Assembly (NCBI RefSeq): GCF_006402735.1
Contig: NZ_CP017174.1
Location: 4,777,001 to 4,841,000 of the forward strand
Source: Myxococcus xanthus
GTDB lineage: Bacteria; Myxococcota; Myxococcia; Myxococcales; Myxococcaceae
DNA: 64,000 nt
Direction: 5' to 3'
The notes beneath the pieces were generated by a model that saw only the letters and a list, made by a program, of their open reading frames with translations, did no database searches and was not told where the DNA came from. Position numbers and translations under genes: made by a program. Below are positions 26,280 through 33,840 of the stretch, in pieces; within the stretch, counting starts at the first letter, position 1, and every line of letters begins with the position of its first letter.

Positions 26280-27793
26280 GCAAGGCGATGATCTGCTCCT
26301 GTGAGGACGTCACCGTCGACGACATCCGTCACGCGGTGTCCCGGGGCTTCTGCGACGTGGAGTCGGTGAAGCGCTACACCGGCTTCGGCACCGGCATCTG
26401 CCAGGGCAAGAGCTGCTCGGCGGCGGTGGCCGCGCTGCTGGAGAAGGAGAAGGCGCTCAAGCCCGCGGCCGTGGTGCCCTTCACGCCGCGCCCGCCGCTC
26501 TACCCCACCGAGCTGCGGATGATGGCCTCCGCGCCCGTGGACGAGTCCCAGCCGCCCGTGGGCGGGCTGCCGCAGGAAGTGGACGCCTTCCCCGCCGCGC
26601 TGCGCCCGGAGGGGCCGGTGCCCGCGAAGGCGAAGGTGGTCATCATCGGCGGCGGCATCATGGGCCTGGCGCTGGCGTACAACCTGGCGCGCGCCGGTGA
26701 GACGGACGTGGTGGTGCTGGAGCGCGGCTACCTGTGCGCGGGCGCGTCCGGCCGCAACGGCGGCGGCGTGCGCATGCAGTGGGGCACGCCCTCGCTGGTG
26801 GAGCTGGCCAAGCGCTCCATCGAGTTGATGAAGGGCTTCGCGCGCGAGCTGGGCATCAACGTCTGGCTGCGCCAGGGGGGCTACATCTTCCTGGCGAAGA
26901 CGAAGCCGGTGGCCCAGCGGCTGGAGCGCAACGTCTCGCTGCACAACCGCTTCGGCGTCCCCACCCGGCTCATCACCCCCGACGAGGCGCGCGGCATCGT
27001 CCCCGGGCTCACGATGAAGGACTGCCTCATCGCGTCCTACAATCCGGAGGACGGCGTCATCTTCCCCTGGCCCTTCCTGTGGGGCTATGCGCAGGGCTGC
27101 CAGAAGCGCGGCGTCCGCGTGGAGACGTACACGGACGTCACCGGCTTCGAGACCAGCGGTGGCCAGGTGCGCAAGGTGAAGACGACGCGCGGCGACATCG
27201 CCTGTGACACCGTGGTGCTGGCCGCCGGCGCCTGGAGTCCGCAGGTGGCGAAGCTGGTGGACGTGAAGCTGCCCAACGAGCCGCACCGCCACGAAATCCT
27301 CAGCACCGAGCCGCTGAAGCCCTTCCTGGGGCCGCTGGTGTCCGTGCTCGACAGCGGGCTGTACTTCAGCCAGTCCATGCGCGGCGAAATCGTGGGCGGC
27401 ATGGGCGACGCCAAGGAGCCCGCGGGCCTCAACATGGGCAGCACCCTGCGCTTCGTGTCGCGCTTCGCGCAGGCGCTGATGGAGCAACTCCCCCAGGTGG
27501 GCCACGTGAAGGTGCTGCGCCAGTGGGCCGGCTGCTACGACGTGACGCCGGACAACAACCCGATTCTGGGACGCACCCCGGGCCTGGACAACCTGCTCCA
27601 GATGTCCGGCTTCGTGGGCCACGGCTTCATGATGGCCCCCGCCGTCGCGGAGCGGATGGCGAAGTGGATGGCCACCGGCGAGTCCGACGAGCTCTTCACC
27701 CGCTTCAACCTCCGGCGCTACTCTGACGCGGCGGGCCATTCGCGTGACTTCGGCACCGGAACGCTGGAGCGCGAGGACATGGTCATCGGCTGA
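26276..27793 (+). CDS. BFD-[2Fe-2S]/FAD amine dehydrogenase subunit (HcnC-like, DAO family)
   Basis: A 505-residue partner. N-terminal BFD-type [2Fe-2S] domain with Cys 7, 9, 42 and 47 (ICSCED; ICQGKSC), about 70-residue linker, then a D-amino-acid-oxidase-type FAD domain with VVIIGGGIMGLALAYNLA at about 122 and ASGRNGGGVRMQWG, the usual flavin contact of glycine/sarcosine oxidases. The C-terminal GRTPGLDNLLQMSGFVGHGF is the family's closing motif. It is coupled to the upstream subunit by ATGA overlap and followed by a strong terminator. Together they should form a heteromeric dehydrogenase passing electrons through Fe-S clusters. HCN production is one possibility and is testable. Confidence 0.85.
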   Translation: MSKAMICSCEDVTVDDIRHAVSRGFCDVESVKRYTGFGTGICQGKSCSAAVAALLEKEKALKPAAVVPFTPRPPLYPTELRMMASAPVDESQPPVGGLPQEVDAFPAALRPEGPVPAKAKVVIIGGGIMGLALAYNLARAGETDVVVLERGYLCAGASGRNGGGVRMQWGTPSLVELAKRSIELMKGFARELGINVWLRQGGYIFLAKTKPVAQRLERNVSLHNRFGVPTRLITPDEARGIVPGLTMKDCLIASYNPEDGVIFPWPFLWGYAQGCQKRGVRVETYTDVTGFETSGGQVRKVKTTRGDIACDTVVLAAGAWSPQVAKLVDVKLPNEPHRHEILSTEPLKPFLGPLVSVLDSGLYFSQSMRGEIVGGMGDAKEPAGLNMGSTLRFVSRFAQALMEQLPQVGHVKVLRQWAGCYDVTPDNNPILGRTPGLDNLLQMSGFVGHGFMMAPAVAERMAKWMATGESDELFTRFNLRRYSDAAGHSRDFGTGTLEREDMVIG

Positions 27794-27814
27794 GCCCCAG
27801 GCCGCGCTGCTCCC

Positions 27815-27867
27815 GGGCCGCGCCTGGACCCGTCTCCGCCGGGTCCGGACGCGGCCCTTGTATTTTT
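27815..27867 (+). terminator. strong Rho-independent terminator
   Basis: Arms GGGCCGCG (27815-27822) and CGCGGCCC (27850-27857) with an inner GGACCCG/CGGGTCC stem, followed by TTGTATTTTT. It closes the two-gene dehydrogenase operon. Confidence 0.85.
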
Positions 27868-28084
27868 CCGGAGCCTGTCCTGGCCGAAGACAACGGCTGG
27901 GGAGCGAATTGACCCGGAACGCACCAGCTCCGGATAGTCTCGCAAATCACGAAAAACACTGGCGGCCGTCAGCGGGGTTGTGAAGCGCCTTTACATCAAC
28001 AACTGGGTTACCTGGACAGGGACGCACCAGTCGCGTGTGCCGGCACGGTGCTCGCTCCGAGTAGAGACGCTCGGAGTGGAGACA

Positions 28085-28100
28085 TGGCACGGCGCGTGCC
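28085..28100 (+). promoter_or_regulatory. sigma-54 (-24/-12) promoter of serine protease gene
   Basis: TGGCACGGCGCGTGCC has a perfect -24 element (TGGCACG), correct four-base spacer and GTGC at -12, with GG at 28086-28087 and GC at 28098-28099. The start of transcription would be near 28110, some 30 bp before the ATG at 28142, which itself has GAGGAGG upstream. The 27868-28084 stretch above it is free of genes and is the place for activator sites; it holds a CGGAGT-type inverted repeat at 28056-28078 (CTCCGAGTAGAGACGCTCGGAG). Confidence 0.7.
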
Positions 28101-28141
28101 TTGGCGCCTCGCCGCGCAATCCAGCGCGAGGAGGTGTTCCG

Positions 28142-28936
28142 ATGTTCCCGAAGAGCGTTCGTGCGCTGTTCCTGGTGGGAGCCCTGTCTGCCTGCGGTAC
28201 CGAAGCACCTCCCGACGTTCCCAACGCGGACGGCCAGGAGCCTCTGCAGTCGCAGGAGTCCAACGTCATCGTGGGCTCGGTGAACTGGGTGAGCGCCACG
28301 ACGCTGTCCGGCACGCAGCGCACGCGCTCTCTCGCGGTGGGCTACCTGTCCATTCCGGCGGTGAGCTCGCGTTGCACGGCGTGGCTGGTGTCGCGGGACG
28401 TGATCATCACCAACAACCACTGCGTCGGCAGCAGCTCCGAGGCCTCCGGTGCGCGCGTGTCCTTCAACTATGAGGACGGCGTCAGCTCCACCGCTCGCGT
28501 CTGGTACAACTGCGGCACGATGATCCGCACCTGGGCCGGCGACGACATGACGGCGCTGCGCTGCACGGCCACCAACGGCCAGCTCCCGGGTGACGTGTAC
28601 GGCTGGCTGACGGTGGCCAGCGCCAACGCCGCCACCAACGCCAGCATCTACGTGGTCCACCAGAACTGCGACTACTACACGACGAGCGGCTGCACGCCGA
28701 CGAAGAAGTCCTCGCCGGGCGTGGTGCGCAACGCCAACTACAGCACCACGGACCTGTCCTACGACGCGGACACGCTGGGCGGCTCGTCCGGCTCGCCCGT
28801 GCTGTCCTCGTCTTCGCACCAGGTGGTGGGCCTGCACCACATCGGCCTGGGCGGCAACTCGCAGGGCCGCGGCACGGCCAACACCGGCGTGAAGGCCACG
28901 CGCGTGAAGGCGCGCCTGGCCGAGATTGGCCTCTAG
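28142..28936 (+). CDS. secreted trypsin-like serine protease (V8/glutamyl-endopeptidase-like lipoprotein)
   Basis: A 264-residue exported protease. MFPKSVRALFLVGALSACG is a lipoprotein signal with Cys 18. The catalytic triad is visible: His 93 in ITNNHCVG, Asp 134 or 135 in GDDMTALR, and Ser 216 in GGSSGSPV. Several Cys (78, 94, 124, 141, 176, 184) probably form disulfides. The propeptide between the lipobox and about residue 42 is short. Start chosen at 28142 for its GAGGAGG site; the frame runs upstream to 27980 across the sigma-54 promoter. A sigma-54-driven surface protease suits predation or development, but that is inference. Confidence 0.88.
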   Translation: MFPKSVRALFLVGALSACGTEAPPDVPNADGQEPLQSQESNVIVGSVNWVSATTLSGTQRTRSLAVGYLSIPAVSSRCTAWLVSRDVIITNNHCVGSSSEASGARVSFNYEDGVSSTARVWYNCGTMIRTWAGDDMTALRCTATNGQLPGDVYGWLTVASANAATNASIYVVHQNCDYYTTSGCTPTKKSSPGVVRNANYSTTDLSYDADTLGGSSGSPVLSSSSHQVVGLHHIGLGGNSQGRGTANTGVKATRVKARLAEIGL

Positions 28937-28942
28937 GTCCGG

Positions 28943-28962
28943 GCACCCCGCGTCACGCGGGT
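28943..28962. terminator. hairpin between convergent genes
   Basis: CACCCCGCGTCACGCGGGTG forms a stem of eight to nine pairs with one bulged C and a three-base loop. It spans the 16-bp gap between the protease and SDR genes and can serve both. Confidence 0.45.
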
Positions 28963-29813
28963 GATGGCTCGCCCGACAGCGGCAGCGTCTGGGGGGCCTG
29001 CCGTGATGGGAGCAGCAACTCCTCCCGCCGCAGGCCCCGCAGCGCCATCCGCCCCAGGCTCCGCTTGAGCCCGCGTGGCAGCAATGGCAGCAGCCGCATC
29101 ACCCACCGGTGCCCCAGGCCCGGGTACACCAGGGCCTCGCCGCGCTCGAAGCCGGCGAGCGCCTCGCGGGCGCAGCGCTCCAGCGACAGGTGGAAGAAGG
29201 GCGCCAGCGACTCCGCGCCCTCCACACCCGCTTCCCACAGCGGCCCCGGAGCCACGCGCGTCACCGTGACGCCCTGCCCCTCCACTTCCAGGCGCAGTGC
29301 CTCCGTGAAGCCGTCCAGGAAGCGCTGGGTGGCGGAGAAGGTGGCCGAGCCCGGCAGGATGAGCTGCGCCGCGCCGGAGCCGATGTTGAGGATGCCGCCC
29401 CGTCCCCGCTCCAACATGGGCTTGAGCAGCCGGTGCGTCAGCAGCGCGGGCACCCAGACGTTGGCGCGCAACATGGCCTCCACACGCGCCCAGCCCTCCT
29501 GGGCATACAGCGCCTGGTCGCCTTCCGCGGCGTTGTTCACCAGCACGTCCACGCGGACGAAGTGCTCCTCCAGCGAAGCGAGCAGCGCATCCACCTGCCG
29601 GGGATCGCACACGTCGCAGGATTCGACGAGCACGCCCAGCGTCGGGTAGTTCAGCAGGAGTTCCTCGCGCAGGGGCTCCAGTACCTGGGCCTGATGGTCC
29701 ACGAGCACCAGGGTCCGAACGCGACGCGCAAGCAGCCGGGCAAGCTCCCGGCCAATCCCCCGGGCCGCGCCGATGATGAGCACGGTTCCTTGGTCGATGG
29801 GGAGAGGACGCAT
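28953..29813 (-). CDS. short-chain dehydrogenase/reductase lacking catalytic Tyr and Lys
   Basis: A 286-residue SDR-fold protein. The NAD(P) motif GAARGIG (15-21) and NNAAEG (93-98) are present, as is the catalytic-position Ser 146 in GSGAAQ. But the canonical YSATK is FSATQ here: Phe 159 and Gln 163 stand where Tyr and Lys are required, with the normal 13-residue spacing from Ser. Classical oxidoreductase activity is therefore unlikely; nucleotide binding may remain. The start at 29813 has GGAGGA upstream. It diverges from the universal stress protein gene. Myxobacteria use another SDR-fold protein, CsgA, in developmental signalling, so a non-enzymatic role is conceivable. Confidence 0.88.
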   Translation of the reverse strand: MRPLPIDQGTVLIIGAARGIGRELARLLARRVRTLVLVDHQAQVLEPLREELLLNYPTLGVLVESCDVCDPRQVDALLASLEEHFVRVDVLVNNAAEGDQALYAQEGWARVEAMLRANVWVPALLTHRLLKPMLERGRGGILNIGSGAAQLILPGSATFSATQRFLDGFTEALRLEVEGQGVTVTRVAPGPLWEAGVEGAESLAPFFHLSLERCAREALAGFERGEALVYPGLGHRWVMRLLPLLPRGLKRSLGRMALRGLRREELLLPSRQAPQTLPLSGEPSPA

Positions 29814-29969
29814 GACAAAATCCTCCGTTCGTTGAGGTGCCCATCGTGCGCATGCCTTGCGCGGTCTGCCGCTCCCCCTGCAGGGTTTGCACGCCCGGAC
29901 AGCAGACGACCGGCGCGGCGCCTGGCACGGCACTTCCATCTGGGGTGCGCCATGCCCAGAAAAGAAGAC

Positions 29970-30431
29970 ATGGCGACTGTTTCCCGAATCCTCGTTCCCG
30001 TGGACCTGTCGGACGGCTCCCGGGAGGTCATCGACTACGCGGTGAAGCTCGCTCGGCCTTTCAAGGCATCGGTCGAGGTGGTCCACGCCTGGGAGCCACC
30101 CCAGTACGTGGCGCCGGACCTGCTGGTGGCCGCGCCGGGGTGGAACTCCCAATCCCTGGAGCACGTCGCCGTGGAAGCAGCGACGAAGGAGCTGACGGCC
30201 CAGGTGAACAAGGGGGAGCCCCCGGGCGTCCCGGTGAGCCAGAAAATCGTCGTGGGTGAGGCGGCGTCCACCATCCTCGACCTCGCCGAGCAGGACCAAT
30301 GCGACCTCATCGTCATGGGTACCCACGGCCGGCGCGGCCTTCCCCGCCTGCTTCTGGGAAGCGTGGCGCAGAAGGTCGTCGCCCGCGCGTCCTGCCCGGT
30401 GCTCACCATCCACCTGTCCGAGCAGAAGTAG
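29970..30431 (+). CDS. universal stress protein (UspA family)
   Basis: A 153-residue single-domain USP. It opens MATVSRILVPVDLSDGS with the conserved Asp, and contains the ATP-binding GTHGRRGLPRLLLGSVAQKV (Gx2Gx9GS/T type) near residue 120, so it should bind ATP. An in-frame ATG at 29952 would add six residues (MPRKED); I prefer 29970 for the family-like N-terminus. A sigma-54-like box at 29923 with a mismatch at -12 lies upstream but is not convincing. Converges on the transporter gene at 30444. Confidence 0.88.
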   Translation: MATVSRILVPVDLSDGSREVIDYAVKLARPFKASVEVVHAWEPPQYVAPDLLVAAPGWNSQSLEHVAVEAATKELTAQVNKGEPPGVPVSQKIVVGEAASTILDLAEQDQCDLIVMGTHGRRGLPRLLLGSVAQKVVARASCPVLTIHLSEQK

Positions 30432-30443
30432 CGCGGACGCGCC

Positions 30444-31445
30444 TCACGGCCCCGGGGCGGGAGCCACCGGGGGAGCGGCCTGCTCCCCCGCCTTCCGCCG
30501 CGAGGCCAGCACCGTGGGCACGGCCAGCACCGCCATGGCGGCGACGACGAGCGCGGCGCCCACCAACTCCAAGGCCCCCGCGCCCGGCTGTCCCAGCGTG
30601 ACGGACATCACCACCGTCGCGACCACTCCAGCGAGCACGCTGGACGCGCGGTTCACCGGCACGCAGAAGGCATTCTCCCGCCCGTCCAGGAGGATGAGGC
30701 CGCCGAAGATGCCGGTGGCCTGCGACAGCAGTCCCACGGCGATCTCCGAGACCAGGTGGCCTCGCGACAGGGCCCCGGTGAAGCCGTCGCGGATGTCACC
30801 CAGCACGCCATCGCCGCCGATGAGGGCCAGCACCGCCAGGGTGCCCACCAGCACTGGCGTGGCCACCATCTGCTCCTCCACGAAGTAGCGGATGGAGACC
30901 TCACGTTCGCCGGACTTGGCCAGTTGGCTCATGGCGCGCAACCGGAAGAAATAGGCCGCCAGGTACACGCCCACATCCACCGTGGCCAGGAGCGTCAGCG
31001 TGGGGCTGACCGACGAGCCCGCGGCCACCGCCACCGCCGAGAAGCTCAAGCCCAAGGCCACCCATGAGGGCCAGCGCACCCGCCGTCCACTGAGGACGTC
31101 CACCAGCGGCGCCAGGACGAGCACGCCGCCGCGCATCAACAGCATCATGAAGACGATGGACGCCCCCGGAAGGGTGTACGCCAGCGTCGTGGTGCCGATG
31201 ATGGCCGCCGAGCAGAACCCCGACAGCAGCGTCCACCGCCCTGGTGCCGGCACCTGGAAGCCCCACACCTGGCGGTGCCCCGCGTAACGCCACCAGCGCA
31301 TCCACGTGAGGAAGGCGAACATTCCCACCAGCGAGGCCGAGGTGCTCACCGGCAGGAGCGTGAAGCCGGAGATGCCCTCCCGCATGCCGGGCAAGGCGCC
31401 TCCGGACAGCGCCTTCGTCAGCGCGCTGTAGGGGGCATAGGCCAC
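30444..31445 (-). CDS. DMT/EamA-type integral membrane protein, start uncertain
   Basis: A polytopic membrane protein of at least 333 residues with about ten hydrophobic helices (SLVGMFAFLTWM; SIVFMMLLMRGGVLVLAPLV; ELVGAALVVAAMAVLAV), matching the drug/metabolite transporter fold. The first usable start codon is a GTG at 31443-31445, but the same frame continues upstream to beyond 31560 with protein-like content (LSIWGYALGYFV) and no ATG/GTG/TTG. Either a rarer start is used, the N-terminus begins inside the first helix, or a small lesion removed the original start. Divergent from the secreted gene at 31650. Confidence 0.7.
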   Translation of the reverse strand: MAYAPYSALTKALSGGALPGMREGISGFTLLPVSTSASLVGMFAFLTWMRWWRYAGHRQVWGFQVPAPGRWTLLSGFCSAAIIGTTTLAYTLPGASIVFMMLLMRGGVLVLAPLVDVLSGRRVRWPSWVALGLSFSAVAVAAGSSVSPTLTLLATVDVGVYLAAYFFRLRAMSQLAKSGEREVSIRYFVEEQMVATPVLVGTLAVLALIGGDGVLGDIRDGFTGALSRGHLVSEIAVGLLSQATGIFGGLILLDGRENAFCVPVNRASSVLAGVVATVVMSVTLGQPGAGALELVGAALVVAAMAVLAVPTVLASRRKAGEQAAPPVAPAPGP

Positions 31446-31649
31446 GAAGTAGCCCAGGGCGTACCCCCAGATGCTCAGGTCACGGACGTCATCATTTCGA
31501 AGGGGCGTGGCGGACAGGACGTGTTCCCGGGTGGGGTGTGGGGACAGGGTTGTGCAAGCCGCACGCCGGGCAGGTGGCTGGCGTGGGCACGCAATCGTTT
31601 CCAGACGGGCGCGTATCCAGCGGCGTCACGGCTTTCACAGGAGCCTCGC

Positions 31650-32174
31650 ATGCGCTCGTCCCCCATTGCCACCCTGGCCCTCGGGCTCGCCCTCGCCACC
31701 CCTGCCTTCGCCGAGGACGACGCGAAGTCGCCCCAGAAGTGGAAGGTGGTGTGCGCCACGCAGTCGAAGGACGGAAGCCGCGCCGTCCAGGGCACCGACC
31801 TGATCATCGAAGCCGGTGAGAAGATGAAGGACGGCGTCGCCGTGGAGGGCAACGTCATCGTCCGCAAGGGCGCGGTGGTGGAGGACGTCGTCGCCATCCG
31901 GGGCCGCGTCATCGTTGAGTCGGGGGCCCGGGTGACGGGCAACGCGGTGTCCCTGGGCGGCGAGGTCCGCGTCCACAAGGGCGCCGCTGTCGAGGGGAAC
32001 GCCATCGCCCTGGGGGGACGGCTGAAGGTGGATCAGGACGACGCGGTGAAGGGCGACAAGGTCAGCCTGTCCTTCGAGATTGGCGGCCGGGACATCGTGC
32101 GCGGCTTCATTGAAGACGCGCTCGACGAGGAGACCGGCTGCCACATCGTCGACGAGAGCGATAAGGACGTCTGA
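31650..32174 (+). CDS. secreted polymer-forming (bactofilin-like) beta-helix protein
   Basis: A 174-residue exported protein. Signal peptide MRSSPIATLALGLALATPAF with cleavage near AFAED. The mature part is a run of short beta-helix rungs (GVAVEGNVIVRKGAVVEDVV; RVTGNAVSLGGEVRVHKGA; VEGNAIALGGRLKV), the pattern of polymer-forming bactofilin-like domains, but with a secretion signal, unlike cytoplasmic BacM/N/O/P. AGGAG precedes the ATG at 31650. It echoes the beta-helix part of the 475-residue protein at 23272, which shares the GG-ended rungs. Converges on the acyltransferase gene with one base between stops. Confidence 0.8.
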   Translation: MRSSPIATLALGLALATPAFAEDDAKSPQKWKVVCATQSKDGSRAVQGTDLIIEAGEKMKDGVAVEGNVIVRKGAVVEDVVAIRGRVIVESGARVTGNAVSLGGEVRVHKGAAVEGNAIALGGRLKVDQDDAVKGDKVSLSFEIGGRDIVRGFIEDALDEETGCHIVDESDKDV

Positions 32175-32175
32175 G

Positions 32176-32958
32176 TCACGCGGCGCTGGCCGGCCCCGGA
32201 GGCACGGCCGGCTCGGTGCCGGTGCGCGTCAGCGGCATCAGCGAAGCCCGCAGCGACAGGATCTGATCGCGGGCCAGGTTCTTCAGCGTCTCCACGTCCG
32301 CCAGCGTCATCCCCTTGGTGGAGATGGGCGTGCCCACCGTCACCAAACCGCGCGAGGTGGCGAAGCGCCAGGAGTGCTTCGGCAGCGCCCGCCGCGTCCC
32401 GCTCACCGCCAGGGGCAGCACGTCCGCCTGCGCCTCGATGGCCAGCCGGAACGCGCCGTCCTTGAATGGCAGCAGGTCATCCGTCTTCGAGCGCGTCCCT
32501 TCCGGGAAGATCATCACCGGCATGCCCTTGGCCAGCCACTGGCGGCACTTCGCCATGGCGCCCGTCGCCGAGTCGCGGTCGCCGCGGTGCACGGGGACGT
32601 CCCCCGCCATCCACATGCTCCAGCCCACCACGGGAATCTTGAAGAGGCTGGCCTTGCCCAGCCACTTCATCTCCCACGGCAGGTGCGAGATGAGGAACGG
32701 GTCCGCGTTGGACTCGTGGTTGCTCACGACCACCGTGTTCGGCGCGAGCTTGTCCGGCACCGGGCCGTGCACGCCGAAGCGCCAGAACGGCGTCAGCTTC
32801 GCCGCGGTGACGCCGATGAGCCGGAAGCAGCGCCCCGTCACGTGGCGCTTGTGGTCGAAGGCCCAGGTCAGGATGGCCAGCGACAGCTGCACACAGAAGC
32901 CAACCAGCGCCACCAGGCCAATCTCGATCCACGTCCAGATGGAGAGCAGTGCGTTCAT
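32176..32958 (-). CDS. 1-acylglycerol-3-phosphate acyltransferase-like (PlsC family)
   Basis: A 260-residue membrane-associated acyltransferase. The catalytic NHESNAD (His 81, Asp 86) and the substrate motif FPEGTRSK are intact, and one N-terminal hydrophobic helix (EIGLVALVGFCVQLSLAIL) anchors it. I start at ATG 32958, which has GAGG at proper distance; TTG 32973 is possible. The gene is 18 bp downstream of the exonuclease III gene and likely co-transcribed. It probably makes phosphatidic acid, but the family also contains other lipid acyltransferases. Confidence 0.9.
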   Translation of the reverse strand: MNALLSIWTWIEIGLVALVGFCVQLSLAILTWAFDHKRHVTGRCFRLIGVTAAKLTPFWRFGVHGPVPDKLAPNTVVVSNHESNADPFLISHLPWEMKWLGKASLFKIPVVGWSMWMAGDVPVHRGDRDSATGAMAKCRQWLAKGMPVMIFPEGTRSKTDDLLPFKDGAFRLAIEAQADVLPLAVSGTRRALPKHSWRFATSRGLVTVGTPISTKGMTLADVETLKNLARDQILSLRASLMPLTRTGTEPAVPPGPASAA

Positions 32959-32976
32959 GAGAGCCTCGAACAAGCG

Positions 32977-33759
32977 TCAGCGAACCGCGGGGTCCAGGTC
33001 CACGCTCACCGGACAGTGGTCCGAGCCGAGCACGTCCGGGTGGATGCCAGCCTTGCGCACGTAGGCCATGGCCGCTGGCGAGGCCAGGACATAGTCGATT
33101 CTCCAGCCGATATTCTTCTCCCGAACGCCGGCCCGCTGACTCCACCACGAATAGTGCCCCCCACCCTTGTTGAAGTGGCGGAAGGTGTCCACCCAGCCGG
33201 CGCGAATCCACCGGTCGAACTCCTCACGCTCCTCGGGCCGGAAGCCGCTCGTCTCCCGGTTCTCCTTGGGCCGCGCCAGGTCGATTTCTTGATGCGCTGT
33301 GTTGAAGTCGCCCATCACCAGCACCCGGCCACCGTCGCGCAGGGGCTTCTCCAGCCGCTCGAAGAGGCGCTGGTAGAAGGTCAGCTTGTAGGGGATGCGG
33401 CTCAGGTCCCGGTCCTTCCCATTGCCGTTGGGAAAGTAGCCGTTCACCACGGTGAGCTTGCCGAAGCGGGCAATCTGCAGGCGCCCTTCGACGTCCAGCT
33501 CCCCCACGCCGAGCACCGTCACGACTTCATCGGGCTCCAGGCGGCTGTACAGTCCGACGCCGCTGTAGCCCGGCCGCTCCGCCGCCACGAAGTGCGTCTT
33601 CCACCGGGACGGTGAGCGCACCTCGTCGGGAAGCTGGTCGGCGCGCGCGCGGACCTCCTGCAGACCAACGACTTGCGCCCGGCACCCCGCGAGCCAGGGC
33701 AGGAAGCCCTTGCGGTGCACCGAGCGAAGTCCGTTCACGTTCCACGAAACGACTCGCAC
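32977..33759 (-). CDS. xthA: exodeoxyribonuclease III / AP endonuclease
   Basis: A 260-residue DNA-repair nuclease acting at abasic sites and 3' blocks. The metal and active-site motifs are all present: WNVNGLRS, LQEVRA (Glu), NGYFPNGN, MGDFNTAH, RIDYVLAS, and the terminal GSDHCPV with the catalytic Asp-His. Start is a GTG at 33757-33759. The absence of a C-terminal extension marks it as the bacterial ExoA/XthA type. It precedes the acyltransferase on the same strand. Confidence 0.93.
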   Translation of the reverse strand: MRVVSWNVNGLRSVHRKGFLPWLAGCRAQVVGLQEVRARADQLPDEVRSPSRWKTHFVAAERPGYSGVGLYSRLEPDEVVTVLGVGELDVEGRLQIARFGKLTVVNGYFPNGNGKDRDLSRIPYKLTFYQRLFERLEKPLRDGGRVLVMGDFNTAHQEIDLARPKENRETSGFRPEEREEFDRWIRAGWVDTFRHFNKGGGHYSWWSQRAGVREKNIGWRIDYVLASPAAMAYVRKAGIHPDVLGSDHCPVSVDLDPAVR

Positions 33760-33796
33760 GGGGAAGGCTTATGGCCCGCCCCGTGCGGCATTACCA

Positions 33797-33826
33797 GCCC
33801 CTACCGCACACACGGGCGGTAGGGGC
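33797..33826 (-). terminator. perfect 11-bp hairpin
   Basis: GCCCCTACCGC and GCGGTAGGGGC form a perfect 11-bp stem with an 8-nt loop. It sits directly downstream of the lamin-tail lipoprotein stop and upstream of the exonuclease III start, so it probably ends the former transcript. No U-tract is visible. Confidence 0.65.
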
Positions 33827-33840
33827 GAACACGCGACCTG

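Noticed and set aside
29923-29938. Sigma-54-like TGGCACGGCACTTCCA upstream of the universal stress gene
   Set aside because: Good -24 but the -12 lacks the invariant G of GC; kept as a note only.
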